A DNA stretch of 64,000 nt from DATFVA01 sp963774455 (GTDB lineage: Bacteria; Bacteroidota; Ignavibacteria; Ignavibacteriales; Ignavibacteriaceae). Both the position numbers and the translations under genes were made by a program. The notes under the pieces are model-generated. The model was not told the DNA's origin and ran no database searches. It worked only from the letters and a program-made list of their open reading frames with translations. This document shows positions 50,794 to 60,420 of the stretch, piece by piece; the stretch's first letter is position 1; every line of letters starts with the position of its first letter. The stretch is from contig CAVZFD010000003.1 of assembly GCA_963774455.1 (NCBI GenBank), positions 124,001 to 188,000 on the forward strand, read 5' to 3'.

Positions 50794-51201
50794 CTACAGA
50801 TCATATTCCAGTTCAATCTGAGCGCCGTCTTTTGCAGCACTATACCGGCCGGTGCCTTGTATACTTTTTAATTCTCCCGTTCCTGAACCTGCAATTATCT
50901 TCAGTGTTGAACTTGCTTCCCCGTTTTCAAATGTTCCCCGATCTTCAAGCACAAAACTGCCATCGCTGCCGCCTACCTTTCCCACGAATCTGATTAAACC
51001 AACATAAACAGCGGATGAATTATGCTGATCCTTCTCATCGAAATGCCTATAAAACATCAGGTATTCCACCATAGCCTCGCCATTAATCTCTCCCTGTATT
51101 GAGTATTCAACCGTCGCCCGGGTCATCTTGTTTTCTGTAGATATCTGTTCGTAGGGACTCTCTTCCCATTTTTTTACTGCATATGTACTTTTTGCTTTCA
51201 T
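50794..51201 (-). CDS. DUF3224 family protein
   Basis: A 135-residue protein. The series MTRATVEYSIQGEINGEAMV, EYLMFYRHFDEKD, FVGKVGGSDGSFVLEDRGTF and GTGELKSIQGTGRYSA is the DUF3224 beta-barrel pattern. Function unknown. GGAAGC lies a few bases before the ATG on the minus strand. No signal peptide. Confidence 0.88.
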   Translation of the reverse strand: MKAKSTYAVKKWEESPYEQISTENKMTRATVEYSIQGEINGEAMVEYLMFYRHFDEKDQHNSSAVYVGLIRFVGKVGGSDGSFVLEDRGTFENGEASSTLKIIAGSGTGELKSIQGTGRYSAAKDGAQIELEYDL

Positions 51202-51337
51202 TTGAAGCTTCCTTACCTATGGTAACAATTGTAATTTTTATTACAAATTACGAAATGAGTAAACGTTTTCAAAAACGTTATCTTTTCCACAAAAATTTAT
51301 CGTTAACCTGACAAAAAAATTATCGGTAATTACGGAT

Positions 51338-51772
51338 TTATCTTCCCGGCATTTCCAATACATTCTCTTTAAAAGAGGATGAAATGTTTTGGGCTGTGGA
51401 ATCCAGTTCAGATTCCTTTGCTGTTGATAGTATTGAAGTCAGGTATTCAAAATTGTTTGAACCTTCACAGTGGGAAGGGACAAGAAATATTGTTGATATG
51501 ACGTAGCCGAGATTCTCTCCTTCTTTCGTAAGATTCCGGAACATCATAATGTTTATTTTGTAATCTTCATTATCGTTAACTAATTCCACATCGTTCAGTT
51601 TCAGCAATTTCCCCTTTACGAAGTTTGTAAATCTTGCCCTTACTTCTTCGGGTGTTTTTTGATTTGTCGTGACTTCAACCAGCACGCCAGTTTTCGCAGT
51701 CTGTGCGGTGACTGATTGTGAGGGAAATAGAAGAAGTACTAACAGCAGACAAAGTTTAATAACGGATTTCAT
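51338..51772 (-). CDS. Small secreted protein of unknown function
   Basis: A 144-residue protein with a clear signal peptide (LCLLLVLLLFPSQSVTAQ) and probable cleavage after TAQ. The mature part (about 120 residues) has mixed alpha/beta character with no recognised motif and a single cysteine in SHCEGSNNF. Ribosome binding site GGAGG precedes the start. No partner gene is evident. Confidence 0.6.
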   Translation of the reverse strand: MKSVIKLCLLLVLLLFPSQSVTAQTAKTGVLVEVTTNQKTPEEVRARFTNFVKGKLLKLNDVELVNDNEDYKINIMMFRNLTKEGENLGYVISTIFLVPSHCEGSNNFEYLTSILSTAKESELDSTAQNISSSFKENVLEMPGR

Positions 51773-51810
51773 ATTTTTCAGCCTCCTAAAAATGTACTTT
51801 ATTAGTTTAA

Positions 51811-51891
51811 GATTGCTTCGCTCGAGGACTCTCTACGCAATTACAGCAAGAGAAAAAGAGAGATTGCTTCGCTCGAGGACTCACTCGCAAT
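51811..51891. repeat. Two REP-like palindromic repeats
   Basis: Identical 21-base blocks at 51811-51831 and 51862-51882 (starting GATTGCTTCGCTCGAGG), each followed by CGCAAT 4-9 nt later, so each unit can fold with ATTGC pairing GCAAT. They resemble the dispersed REP/BIME-type elements of the ATTGCTTCG class that occur between genes in many bacteria. A further partial copy lies near 51906. Confidence 0.7.
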
Positions 51892-52028
51892 GATAAAATG
51901 GAAAAAGACTCGCTCGCAATCACAATCATATCGCATTAACTCTAACTTATGATTTTAGCTGCAGGTCAGGTGTGACTCAAAATAGAAACAAGATGGGGAG
52001 ATTGCTCCCCCCATCCTGTTAGTGCCCC

Positions 52029-54345
52029 TTACTTTGTCAGGATCATTTTTCTTGTTTGGGCATAATTGCCCGCCCTTAATGAGTAGATGTATACCCCGCT
52101 TACGTATTGTGAAGCATTAAAGTTTACTGAATAGCTGCCGGGACTCCTTTTTTCGTTTACAAGGTTTGCTATTTCATTCCCGAGTATATCGTAAATCTTA
52201 AGCGTTACGAAGCTTTCTTCAGGAACATTATATCTTATGGTGGTGGAAGGATTAAAGGGGTTCGGATAGTTCTGCTCTAATTTGAACTCTTCCGGGAATG
52301 CCGCTTCATCATTTTCTTTAGCAAAAAGCGGGGTGATAATGTTTATATAACCGCCTTCGATTGGGTTCATTGCTAAATTGTCATAAACTATTCTATCTCC
52401 GTCAAGCTTATCCCAGATTGTAACTTTTATCAGATCTGCCTGGTTTCCGCCGTCAGATGCGGTAATAAGTAAACCATAGAGGCCTTTACCCTTATTTTTC
52501 CCTTCACCTCTTATTGTTATAATATTATCTTCGACTACAAGACATTCCAGGGAATTGCCTGTAAGGTTTATTCCACCTGCAGGAAATTTAATTTTTACAA
52601 CTCCCCGGGCTGAATTTGGGTGGTTGTTGTTGTTAATTTTCATATTGAAGTAGAGGGTTCCTGTTGCTTCCGGGTTTTCTATAAAGGCCCCCGGTTCAGA
52701 ATTAAACCAGCCGTCCGCATGAATTATGTTTGGAGTAAGGCGATCGCCTACGTTAATTATTCTACCTATATTTTTAGGGTGAATAAAATTGTTAAGCGAC
52801 ATTACATAGGCAGTGGTGGCTTCAAACTCAGTTATTCCGGTAAGTATGTTTGGATCAGAATAGGGAATGCCCGTATAATCGAGGATGCCAAGCACCATCT
52901 CGCTTGCAGTTACCGAATAGACTGCAGCCGGATCAATTGGCTGACCATTGGCTGTTACTGAAACAACTCTTTCTCCTGCGAGGCTCGTTAGCATTGTACT
53001 TGTATTCAAGTCCTGAAACCTGTAATAAGTAATCCGTTCCGCTTTCAATCTGACTTAATCCGAATTCGAGTCCCATCCATATTGCCTGCCCTGTCATATT
53101 GAATGTGGCTAGCTGAAAACCGAGGGTATTTACTGTATTAAACCCATATCCATTTAATCTGAATATATCAGAAAGTGTGAATGTCCCTTCCCACAAGGGA
53201 AGTGCTGTTGAACCGCATGCATGTATGGCCAGATCCGTTCCTGTAAATGACCGGAAAGCATCTGCTGCAAGGTTTCCGACCGGAGTATCGTGTGCACCCA
53301 ATGAAGATAAGTTCGAAGGTTCTTCTTCACAAAATCCATCCGCGTAACCGAATGGCTGTGTGTAAAATGGAGTATCGTAGTAGGATTCAATTTCGGCGAT
53401 CATTGAATTGACCATCGCTTTGACGGACGGTTCCTCGGGAATGTTTTCATCGAGAGGGATTAACGAATAATCGAGCAGACTAACATTTCCCCCGGCATCA
53501 AGAGTCAACCGCATTTTGCCGACATACAGATAGTTTGATCCTGCCTGGACAACCCAGGTGGTTCCGCCCAGCGGATTAGGAACTGCAATTGGCGTACTGT
53601 ACTTGTAATGGTCGTGACCCCCTATAATAGCGTCAATCCCCGGAACCATAGAAGCAACAGCCATATCAAACTCTACGCCTAAATGGGAAAGGAGAATTAC
53701 CACATCACAGCCTTCAACATTGCGGAGGATATAAGCCGTAGTTCCAGCTGTGTTCATAATCTGCTCAACATCATCTTCAATAATAACAGGAGAGGGTTGA
53801 GAAAGTACGTTGGTTGCAGGAGTTATGAGTCCGAAAATACCAACCTTTACGGAACCGATATTTTTTGTAGTATAGTCGTATATGTATTCATCAAGATCCG
53901 GAATCGCAGAAGCGTCTATGTTAGCGCCAAGCAGCGGAAACGCATCTGATGGCGAAGGGAAGACATTCTGCAACGATCCCAGCAGAGCCTCGGGCGTAAG
54001 ATCGAATTCGTGATTTCCGACAGTCATAGCATCGAACCCTATCATACTCATCCAGGTTAATTCGGGTACCTGGAAGTACCTGTTGAAAAAAAGATCGCCT
54101 ATGGAAATATCCCCGGCGTGAAGCAGAAGCAGATCAGGATCGATAGTTCTTTCGTAACCGATCAGATAATCGGCTCGCGCTATTCCCCCTAATGTACCCT
54201 CAAGGTTTTGATCACGTGGACCGATCGGTGCCAGAGTTGAATGTGAATCATTCACATGCAGTATTGTTATCGTGCTGGTCTGGGCAAATGCATTTAATGC
54301 AATGAGACTGAAAGTAAAAATAATGAAGTAACGAATTCTTAACAT
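52029..54345 (-). pseudogene. T9SS-secreted 5'-nucleotidase / UDP-sugar hydrolase, frameshifted
   Basis: A 5'-nucleotidase of about 770 residues read in two frames. The first part (from ATG 54345, AGAGGTG upstream) has a signal peptide and all metallophosphatase motifs: HVNDSH, HAGDISIGD, GNHEFD, ILLSHLGVE and GGHDHY, then the substrate domain to GLEYKYNANEP. Here one extra base (G at 52980 on the plus strand) shifts the frame. The other frame continues at once with AGERVVSVTANGQPIDPAAV, a linker and a T9SS tail (LEQNYPNPFNPSTTIRYNVP, ending RKMILTK). As drawn, the upstream frame ends at 52933 and loses the tail. Sequencing error is possible. Confidence 0.85.
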
Positions 54346-54609
54346 TGAACACCTCTTAATTTTTGTTGATGATATATTCAATTCCTTTTGTACAAAACCT
54401 AAGGCTTTCAAACGCGGCAGTTGTCAAAAAAATGTCAAAACATTGTAAGAATCCTTTCATCCCTTCAGAAATAATTCCCTTACGTCTCATTATGAAGTAA
54501 AATTTAAAGCATCAAGCTGTTGCAAGTTTGAAAGTATATATATAATTTTCTGTATCCCTTTATATGAGGGATACAACATAAAGCCTGAATTTAGCCTAAA
54601 AAGAGGATT

Positions 54610-55500
54610 ATGGAACTTCTTACCAAACTGCAGCAGATAGGACTTACCAAAAGGGAAGCGGAAGTTTACATCGCATTACTACAGAGGAAGGAGTTTACTG
54701 CTCCCGAGCTTACAAAAATGACCACAATAACCAGGACGAAGATTTATGAGATACTGCAGAACCTGGTACACAAGGGTATTATTACGGAGAGCAGCAGGAA
54801 TGGAAATAAAATGTACCGGAGCATAGATCCTAAAATTGCTTTGCAGAATATCATAACTAATTATGAGCAGACTGTTGAACAGAAGAAAATAGAATTTGAA
54901 GAGAAGCAGAAGATAGATATCGAAATGAAGAAGCAAGCTGCCGGCTCACTTGAAAAGGAATTGGTTTCCTTGCATGAAGACAGCTCCGATAACCTGGAAC
55001 CGTTCGATTATATTGAGATGCTGACTGATATAAGACAGATAGGGGAGAGGTGGGTTTCCATTCAGCAAAACACAAAAGAAGAACTGCTCGTATTTACCAA
55101 ACCTCCCTATACTACCCCCGCACTTGAGGATAATATTGAACAGGAAAAGGAGATATTCCGGAAACAGAATATTATTGTAAAAGGACTTTATGAATACGGG
55201 GGACTAAAAGAGGAAGAACTTAAAAGCCTGGTAAGATCGGTGGAGATCTACCAGGAAATCGGAGAGGAAGCCAGGCTGATAGAGAGGCTTCCAATGAAAC
55301 TTGTAATAAGTGATGAAGCATTAGTAATGTTTGCCCTGAATGACAGAATTTCTTTAAAGCCGAACATAACCAGTATGTATGTTGATCATCCCGGTTATGC
55401 TGCTGCACTAAAGAAAATGTTTGAAAGCTACTGGGCCGACGGTATTAGTGTGGAAACATTCAAAAAAACAATAAATAAATCAACTCTACACACAATCTAA
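54610..55500 (+). CDS. TrmB-family transcriptional regulator
   Basis: A 296-residue protein. An N-terminal winged helix (residues 1-75: LLTKLQQIGLTKREAEVYIA, TITRTKIYEILQNLVHKGII) of TrmB type is followed by a coiled coil (about 80-115) and a PLD-like effector/ligand domain (about 135-285). TrmB proteins in archaea and some bacteria control sugar and envelope genes. It starts right after the divergent 5'-nucleotidase region and is 14 nt upstream of the YCF48-repeat gene, which it may control. Confidence 0.8.
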   Translation: MELLTKLQQIGLTKREAEVYIALLQRKEFTAPELTKMTTITRTKIYEILQNLVHKGIITESSRNGNKMYRSIDPKIALQNIITNYEQTVEQKKIEFEEKQKIDIEMKKQAAGSLEKELVSLHEDSSDNLEPFDYIEMLTDIRQIGERWVSIQQNTKEELLVFTKPPYTTPALEDNIEQEKEIFRKQNIIVKGLYEYGGLKEEELKSLVRSVEIYQEIGEEARLIERLPMKLVISDEALVMFALNDRISLKPNITSMYVDHPGYAAALKKMFESYWADGISVETFKKTINKSTLHTI

Positions 55501-55514
55501 ATTAAAGGATATAT

Positions 55515-57914
55515 ATGGTGTATAAATTACTACGATCTGCGGCCTTTTTACTGGCTTATATGATTTTAAGTTTAAGTACCGCTGATGCGCAGTGGTACTG
55601 GCAGAACCCCCTGCCTCAGGGAAATACGCTTAACAGTGTTTCTTTCTCCGATGCCGATAACGGTATAGCTGTGGGTGATAATGGTGCAATTATCAGAACA
55701 TCTGACGGCGGTGCGAACTGGGTTAGCCAGCTGTCAGGCTTGACAATTAATCTTAACGGTGTTTCCTTTGTCGATGGGACAACGGGTACAGCCGTCGGAC
55801 AGAATGGTAAAATCGTTAGAACAACAGATGGCGGAACAACCTGGTTCCCTCAGGAATCAGGAACAACCTTTCAGTTTTATGGTATTTCATTCTCAGATGC
55901 AGATCATGGAACAGCCGTTGCTAACAATGGTCTTGTGCTCAGAACAATCGACGGCGGTGCTAACTGGACGCCTCAGACAAGCGGTACAACTGATGATCTC
56001 TTTGGAGTTGATTTTACGGATACTAATAACGGTACAATTGTCGGTAGTAACGGCATCATCCTGAGAACCACCAACGGCGGTGATATTTGGACTCCGCAGA
56101 ACAGCGGTGTAACAAGCCTTCTTCGTGATGTTTGTTTTACCAATGTTAACACAGGCACAGCAGTTGGTCAGGAAGGTGTAATTCTTAGAACAACTGATGG
56201 AGGAGCTACCTGGACACCCCAGAACGGTGGGTTGAATCCCTGGGATTATGTTTACTCTGTTTCTTTCTTTGATGCGGACCATGGAGCAGCTGTGGTTTCC
56301 GGCGCAGTAATTATAACTACGACAGATGGCGGTGCAAACTGGACACCTTACAGTATCGGTACCTGGAATGATCTTAATTTTGTTTCGATGACCTCATCAA
56401 ACAGCGCGGTAGCTGTTGGATTCAGCGGGATGATTTATAGAACTACAAACGGCGGGACATCCTGGGAGAATGAGCTTCAGGGTGTATCGGACCAGGCGAT
56501 AACTTCGATTGCTTTTGCAGATGACCTGCATGGAATAGCCGTTGGCACAGGCGGCGTAGTGTTGACAACAACGAACGGAGGACTTAACTGGGTAAGTCAG
56601 ACAAGCGGTGTATCCGATGAACTTTACGGGATCTCTTATAAAGAGGTAAATACTGCAGTTGCTGTGGGTATGTCAGGAATAATTATAAGAACCACAGACG
56701 GCGGATCAACCTGGAATAACCAGGTTAGCGGTACTGCCGAAAATCTGAACAGTGTTTCTTTCGGTGATGTAAATAATGGAAATGCTGTCGGTCAATCAGG
56801 TGTTATCTTAAGAACTACCGACGGAGGGGCTTCGTGGACTCCGCAGAACAGCGGAACCAGCGTGGCACTCTGGGGCGTCGCCTTTTCGGATGCAGATCAT
56901 GGTACCGCAGTGGGAAATTCAGGTACTATCCTCAGAACTATAGACGGAGGAGCTACGTGGGGACCGCAAACATCCGGTACCAACGGTTCACTTTACGGCG
57001 TTACATTTATTGATGCAAATACAGGTTATGCTGCTGGTTCAACTCCTTATCCTACAGTTGTCGGACTGATACTTAAAACTACCGACGGCGGTGCAAACTG
57101 GGTTCAGCAGAACAGCAACACTATTATGTTTCTGAACAGCGTTTCGTTCTCAGATGCCAACAATGGTGTTACAGGAGGACTGAACGGTGTAATTATGCAT
57201 ACGACAGACGGTGGCGCGAACTGGGAGCCGGATGAAAGCAATACAGGCGCAATGGTGAGAGGGATGTACCTCACCGATGCAAATACAGGTTATGCAGTCG
57301 GCGAAAGTGGAATGATCCTGAAAATAGGAGATACTGTCCCGGTTGAAATGGTTTCATTTACAGGAATGGTTAGTGGAACAAGTGTTCTGCTGAAGTGGAC
57401 CACTGCAACAGAAACAAACAACAGCGGTTTCAGCGTTGAGCGTTTGTCGGATGGGCACTGGCAGTCGCTGGGTTTTGTAGGCGGTGCAGGAAGCACGACT
57501 TCACCGAGATCATATTCCTTTACCGATACCAAACCTTCAACCGGTAAGAATTATTACCGTCTGAAACAGGTCGACTTCAACGGAACCTCAGAATACAGCA
57601 ATATCATAGAGGTTAATAATAGTTCTTCCCCTTCGGGATATAATTTATCGCAGAATTTCCCGAATCCTTTCAACCCGGCAACCACAATTAATTTTGCATT
57701 GCCGTATGATAGTCACGTTAAGGTTACCATATACAATGCACTGGGTGAGTCGATTGAAGTTCTGCTGAACGGAGTGAAGACTTCGGGATCGCATTCACTC
57801 AAATGGAATGCATTGAATTATCCTTCAGGACTTTACTTCTACAAAATTGAAGCTGCTTCAGTTGATGGATCACATAACTTTTCATCTGTGAAAAAAATGA
57901 TCTTAATGAAGTAA
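55515..57914 (+). CDS. Large secreted YCF48-like repeat protein with T9SS type A sorting domain
   Basis: A 799-residue protein. The signal peptide (LLRSAAFLLAYMILSLSTADAQ) precedes WYWQNPLPQGNTLNSVSF, almost the same as in the paralogue at 43945-46095. Some fourteen repeats of about 43-47 residues carry the GxxGxIxRTTDGGxxWxxQxSG pattern and should form one or two beta-propellers. A FN3-like stretch (about 620-700) and a T9SS domain (LSQNFPNPFNPATTINFALP, ending KKMILMK) follow. It lies 14 nt after the TrmB regulator, with AAAGGA before the ATG. Role unknown; surface adhesion or polymer binding is an inference. Confidence 0.9.
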   Translation: MVYKLLRSAAFLLAYMILSLSTADAQWYWQNPLPQGNTLNSVSFSDADNGIAVGDNGAIIRTSDGGANWVSQLSGLTINLNGVSFVDGTTGTAVGQNGKIVRTTDGGTTWFPQESGTTFQFYGISFSDADHGTAVANNGLVLRTIDGGANWTPQTSGTTDDLFGVDFTDTNNGTIVGSNGIILRTTNGGDIWTPQNSGVTSLLRDVCFTNVNTGTAVGQEGVILRTTDGGATWTPQNGGLNPWDYVYSVSFFDADHGAAVVSGAVIITTTDGGANWTPYSIGTWNDLNFVSMTSSNSAVAVGFSGMIYRTTNGGTSWENELQGVSDQAITSIAFADDLHGIAVGTGGVVLTTTNGGLNWVSQTSGVSDELYGISYKEVNTAVAVGMSGIIIRTTDGGSTWNNQVSGTAENLNSVSFGDVNNGNAVGQSGVILRTTDGGASWTPQNSGTSVALWGVAFSDADHGTAVGNSGTILRTIDGGATWGPQTSGTNGSLYGVTFIDANTGYAAGSTPYPTVVGLILKTTDGGANWVQQNSNTIMFLNSVSFSDANNGVTGGLNGVIMHTTDGGANWEPDESNTGAMVRGMYLTDANTGYAVGESGMILKIGDTVPVEMVSFTGMVSGTSVLLKWTTATETNNSGFSVERLSDGHWQSLGFVGGAGSTTSPRSYSFTDTKPSTGKNYYRLKQVDFNGTSEYSNIIEVNNSSSPSGYNLSQNFPNPFNPATTINFALPYDSHVKVTIYNALGESIEVLLNGVKTSGSHSLKWNALNYPSGLYFYKIEAASVDGSHNFSSVKKMILMK

Positions 57915-57937
57915 TCTTTAGGTCAGGTTTGGAAATG

Positions 57938-57969
57938 AAAAAAGCTGTCCCAAAAGGACAGCTTTTTTT
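57938..57969 (+). terminator. Rho-independent terminator after the YCF48-repeat gene
   Basis: GCTGTCC (57944-57950) and GGACAGC (57956-57962) around a CAAAA loop. The A6 before and T7 after extend the stem and make it usable from both strands. Confidence 0.93.
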
Positions 57970-58040
57970 ATGACTGCCGGGTAGGAGAGGAGGCATTAAT
58001 TCTCAGACCCACCCGGTTGATTATGTGGAGCGAACATTTC

Positions 58041-60326
58041 TTAAAAATGATATTCTAAGTTTAGAGCACCATAATAATTTTCTTTAGGAGCAGGGTTGAA
58101 GTAGACCGGCAGGCCTCTTTCCGATCTTGATCTCTGGTTAACTGCAACTATGGGTGAATAGTTCTGACCTGTAGGGTTATTAACCCCGGCATATACCTGC
58201 AGAGTAAAAACATCAGCCAGGCGTCTTCTGAATCCAATCTTAGCGTCCAGGATGGAATAAGCATTTGTATAGGCTGAATTATCATCAGTCAGTGGTCTTT
58301 CGCCTGTATAATCGTAAGTCAGGTAAAGATATAATCCCGTTGATGATGTTATATCCAGACCTGCGTTAAAAAGACTGTGGGGAATACCGGGTACTTCATT
58401 TCCGGAATAATCATTGCCGTTGAGCGTATAATCTTCGAATTTAAAATCATTATATGAATAAGTCACAAACGGCCGGATAAGACTAATCAAACCTGTTCTG
58501 TCATCGAGCAGTTTATAAGACAGTAAAACCTCAACACCCTTATTCGCTGATTTACCCGCATTAACAAACCTTGTGAATCCGTTCTGATCAGTCTGCGGAA
58601 TGAAAGAATCATACAGGTTCAGGTAGAACAGGCTTAATTCATAATGAAGCTGATCCTCAAACAAATCTCCGTCAGTCCCTGCCTCATAATTCAGGCTCCT
58701 TTCCGGTTTCAGATCAGCATTCACGCTTCCGTTACTCAAAGATATCTCAGAAACCGTCGGAGGCGAAAAACCCGTATTTACCTGGGCATACAGACTTATT
58801 TTATCTGTCAGGTTTTGTCTGAACATGATGCCAGGGCACAAGCTTGCGCGCAGGTCCCTGGAAAGAGAAAAATCCATACTATCTGTCTTTAGATTATCCC
58901 TTACGTTATATTCTACCTTGCTTATACCGCTGCTTATGGTCAGGACAGTTGAAGTTCCGAAGTTTACAGTTCCCTGCAGGAAGAGGTTAAAATGTTTAAG
59001 ATCAAGTTCTCTGTCGGAAATGATCATTCCGGGTACACCGTTAGAGGATATTGCATAATGTCTTTCAACATTGAAGTTGCGGATAACTTCACCGCCGAAA
59101 GCAAGCGTAGTTATATAATCGCCCAGCGATGTGTTATATGAAAACAATGTTCTCGCTCCCTGTTTATCCATATCATTCCTGTTATAAAAAGGTTCAATCG
59201 GAGATTCATTGAATGTATGACCCATAAGAATGCTGGTAGTATTTTCGAATGAATCAGTGATCTTAAAAATATTCGTAACCCCGAGAAGAAATGATTTGCT
59301 GTGAAGGCCGATATTTTTATCGATGTACGCCTGGTTAGCCATTTCAGGATTATCAGCAAAATCAACGCTATCCAGCTCTCCCGGAAACTCATCATTTATA
59401 TACGCATAGTTCGCAAGGAAGGAGAGCGTCTGTGATTCACTAACAAAAAAATCACCGCCGAAGGTAAACAGTTGTTTCTTTGAATGTGAATGCTCCCTGT
59501 AGCCGTCATAATTCTGATAGCTATAATTAGTAAAGAAATTCAGTTTGTCGGTGCCTGCTCTGAAGTTAAAGGTTGATCTAAGGAGCCCGTCAGATCCCGC
59601 GGTGATTATCTCGTTAAGATCCTTTTCCTGGTAATGCGCTCTTTTTGTGAAGAGATTAACCGTACCGCCTATAGGACTTCCGTAAATACCTGACGAAGAA
59701 CCTTTAATAACTTCAATTTTCCCGAGACTTGTAAAATCGATATTATCAATGCTGGTAGTTCCATCCGCATCTGTCAGAGGGATCCCGTCGTAATATACCT
59801 TTACATCCCGGATTCCGAAGCGGGATTTTCCACCCACACCTCTTATCAGAATATGGGATTGAGATGTGGAACTCCGTGTTTCCATTTTTACTCCCGGTAC
59901 GAGGTTAATTATTCTATCGAGATACATATCATTAGTTCTTCGTATATAATTAAATCCAAGAACATCAACCTTCCCGATTGTTTTGGAAACCTCATCGTTC
60001 GGGTTTCCGCCAAGGACTAATACTTCACCGAGTGTATAATTTTTTTTGTTCAGAGCGACCTTGTAATCATTTATCTGCAATGAATCGGCAGAGATAGTGA
60101 ACTTCTCATATCCTGTTAGCTGGAACGTCAGTGAAGCCGATTTTGTAAACGGAAAGAAAGGAGCCTCTCCTTTAGAGTTCGTAATCGCGCTTGCCCCGGG
60201 GCCATCACCGGTTATTACTACATAGTTTAACGGGAAATTTTCTTTTTGGTCAATGACTTTTATAGTCTGTGCATTTTCAAACGAGAAGGCGGAGACACAG
60301 ATCAACAGCATAAATATAGTTTTCAT
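58041..60326 (-). CDS. TonB-dependent outer-membrane receptor (downstream copy)
   Basis: A 761-residue protein with a signal peptide (KTIFMLLICVSAFSFENAQ), a short CarboxypepD_reg-like domain (about 20-95, DQKENFPLNYVVITGDGPG), the plug domain with RTNDMYLDRIINLVPGVK and KIEVIKGSSSGIYGSPIGGTV (about 110-225), and a 22-strand-type barrel to the terminal aromatic (LEYHF). Plug-barrel motifs such as GFSPPTVSEISLSNGSVNADL are typical of FecA/siderophore or cofactor receptors. It is 40% or so similar in layout to the upstream receptor by eye. No substrate is indicated. Confidence 0.9.
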   Translation of the reverse strand: MKTIFMLLICVSAFSFENAQTIKVIDQKENFPLNYVVITGDGPGASAITNSKGEAPFFPFTKSASLTFQLTGYEKFTISADSLQINDYKVALNKKNYTLGEVLVLGGNPNDEVSKTIGKVDVLGFNYIRRTNDMYLDRIINLVPGVKMETRSSTSQSHILIRGVGGKSRFGIRDVKVYYDGIPLTDADGTTSIDNIDFTSLGKIEVIKGSSSGIYGSPIGGTVNLFTKRAHYQEKDLNEIITAGSDGLLRSTFNFRAGTDKLNFFTNYSYQNYDGYREHSHSKKQLFTFGGDFFVSESQTLSFLANYAYINDEFPGELDSVDFADNPEMANQAYIDKNIGLHSKSFLLGVTNIFKITDSFENTTSILMGHTFNESPIEPFYNRNDMDKQGARTLFSYNTSLGDYITTLAFGGEVIRNFNVERHYAISSNGVPGMIISDRELDLKHFNLFLQGTVNFGTSTVLTISSGISKVEYNVRDNLKTDSMDFSLSRDLRASLCPGIMFRQNLTDKISLYAQVNTGFSPPTVSEISLSNGSVNADLKPERSLNYEAGTDGDLFEDQLHYELSLFYLNLYDSFIPQTDQNGFTRFVNAGKSANKGVEVLLSYKLLDDRTGLISLIRPFVTYSYNDFKFEDYTLNGNDYSGNEVPGIPHSLFNAGLDITSSTGLYLYLTYDYTGERPLTDDNSAYTNAYSILDAKIGFRRRLADVFTLQVYAGVNNPTGQNYSPIVAVNQRSRSERGLPVYFNPAPKENYYGALNLEYHF

Positions 60327-60371
60327 TCTTTATAGATCCTGGATTTAATCGGTATAATAATTAATAAAAGT

Positions 60372-60395
60372 GATGCGACTCCTAAGAATCGCATC
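60372..60395 (-). terminator. Hairpin after the upstream TonB receptor
   Basis: GATGCGA (60372-60378) pairs with TCGCATC (60389-60395). On the minus strand it is followed by ACTTTTATTAATTATTATA, 26 nt after the receptor stop. It may attenuate transcription into the downstream receptor gene. Confidence 0.55.
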
Positions 60396-60420
60396 CCCTG
60401 ATTGTTCATCAACTTTTTTT

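Noticed and set aside
51809..51915. CRISPR array
   Set aside because: Only two full repeat units with palindromic ends, no regular spacers, and no cas genes; they are REP-like.
52933..53048. Separate start of a gene at 53048 encoding the T9SS half alone
   Set aside because: The first residues are out-of-frame 5'-nucleotidase sequence, and the conserved part resumes exactly at the frameshift point.
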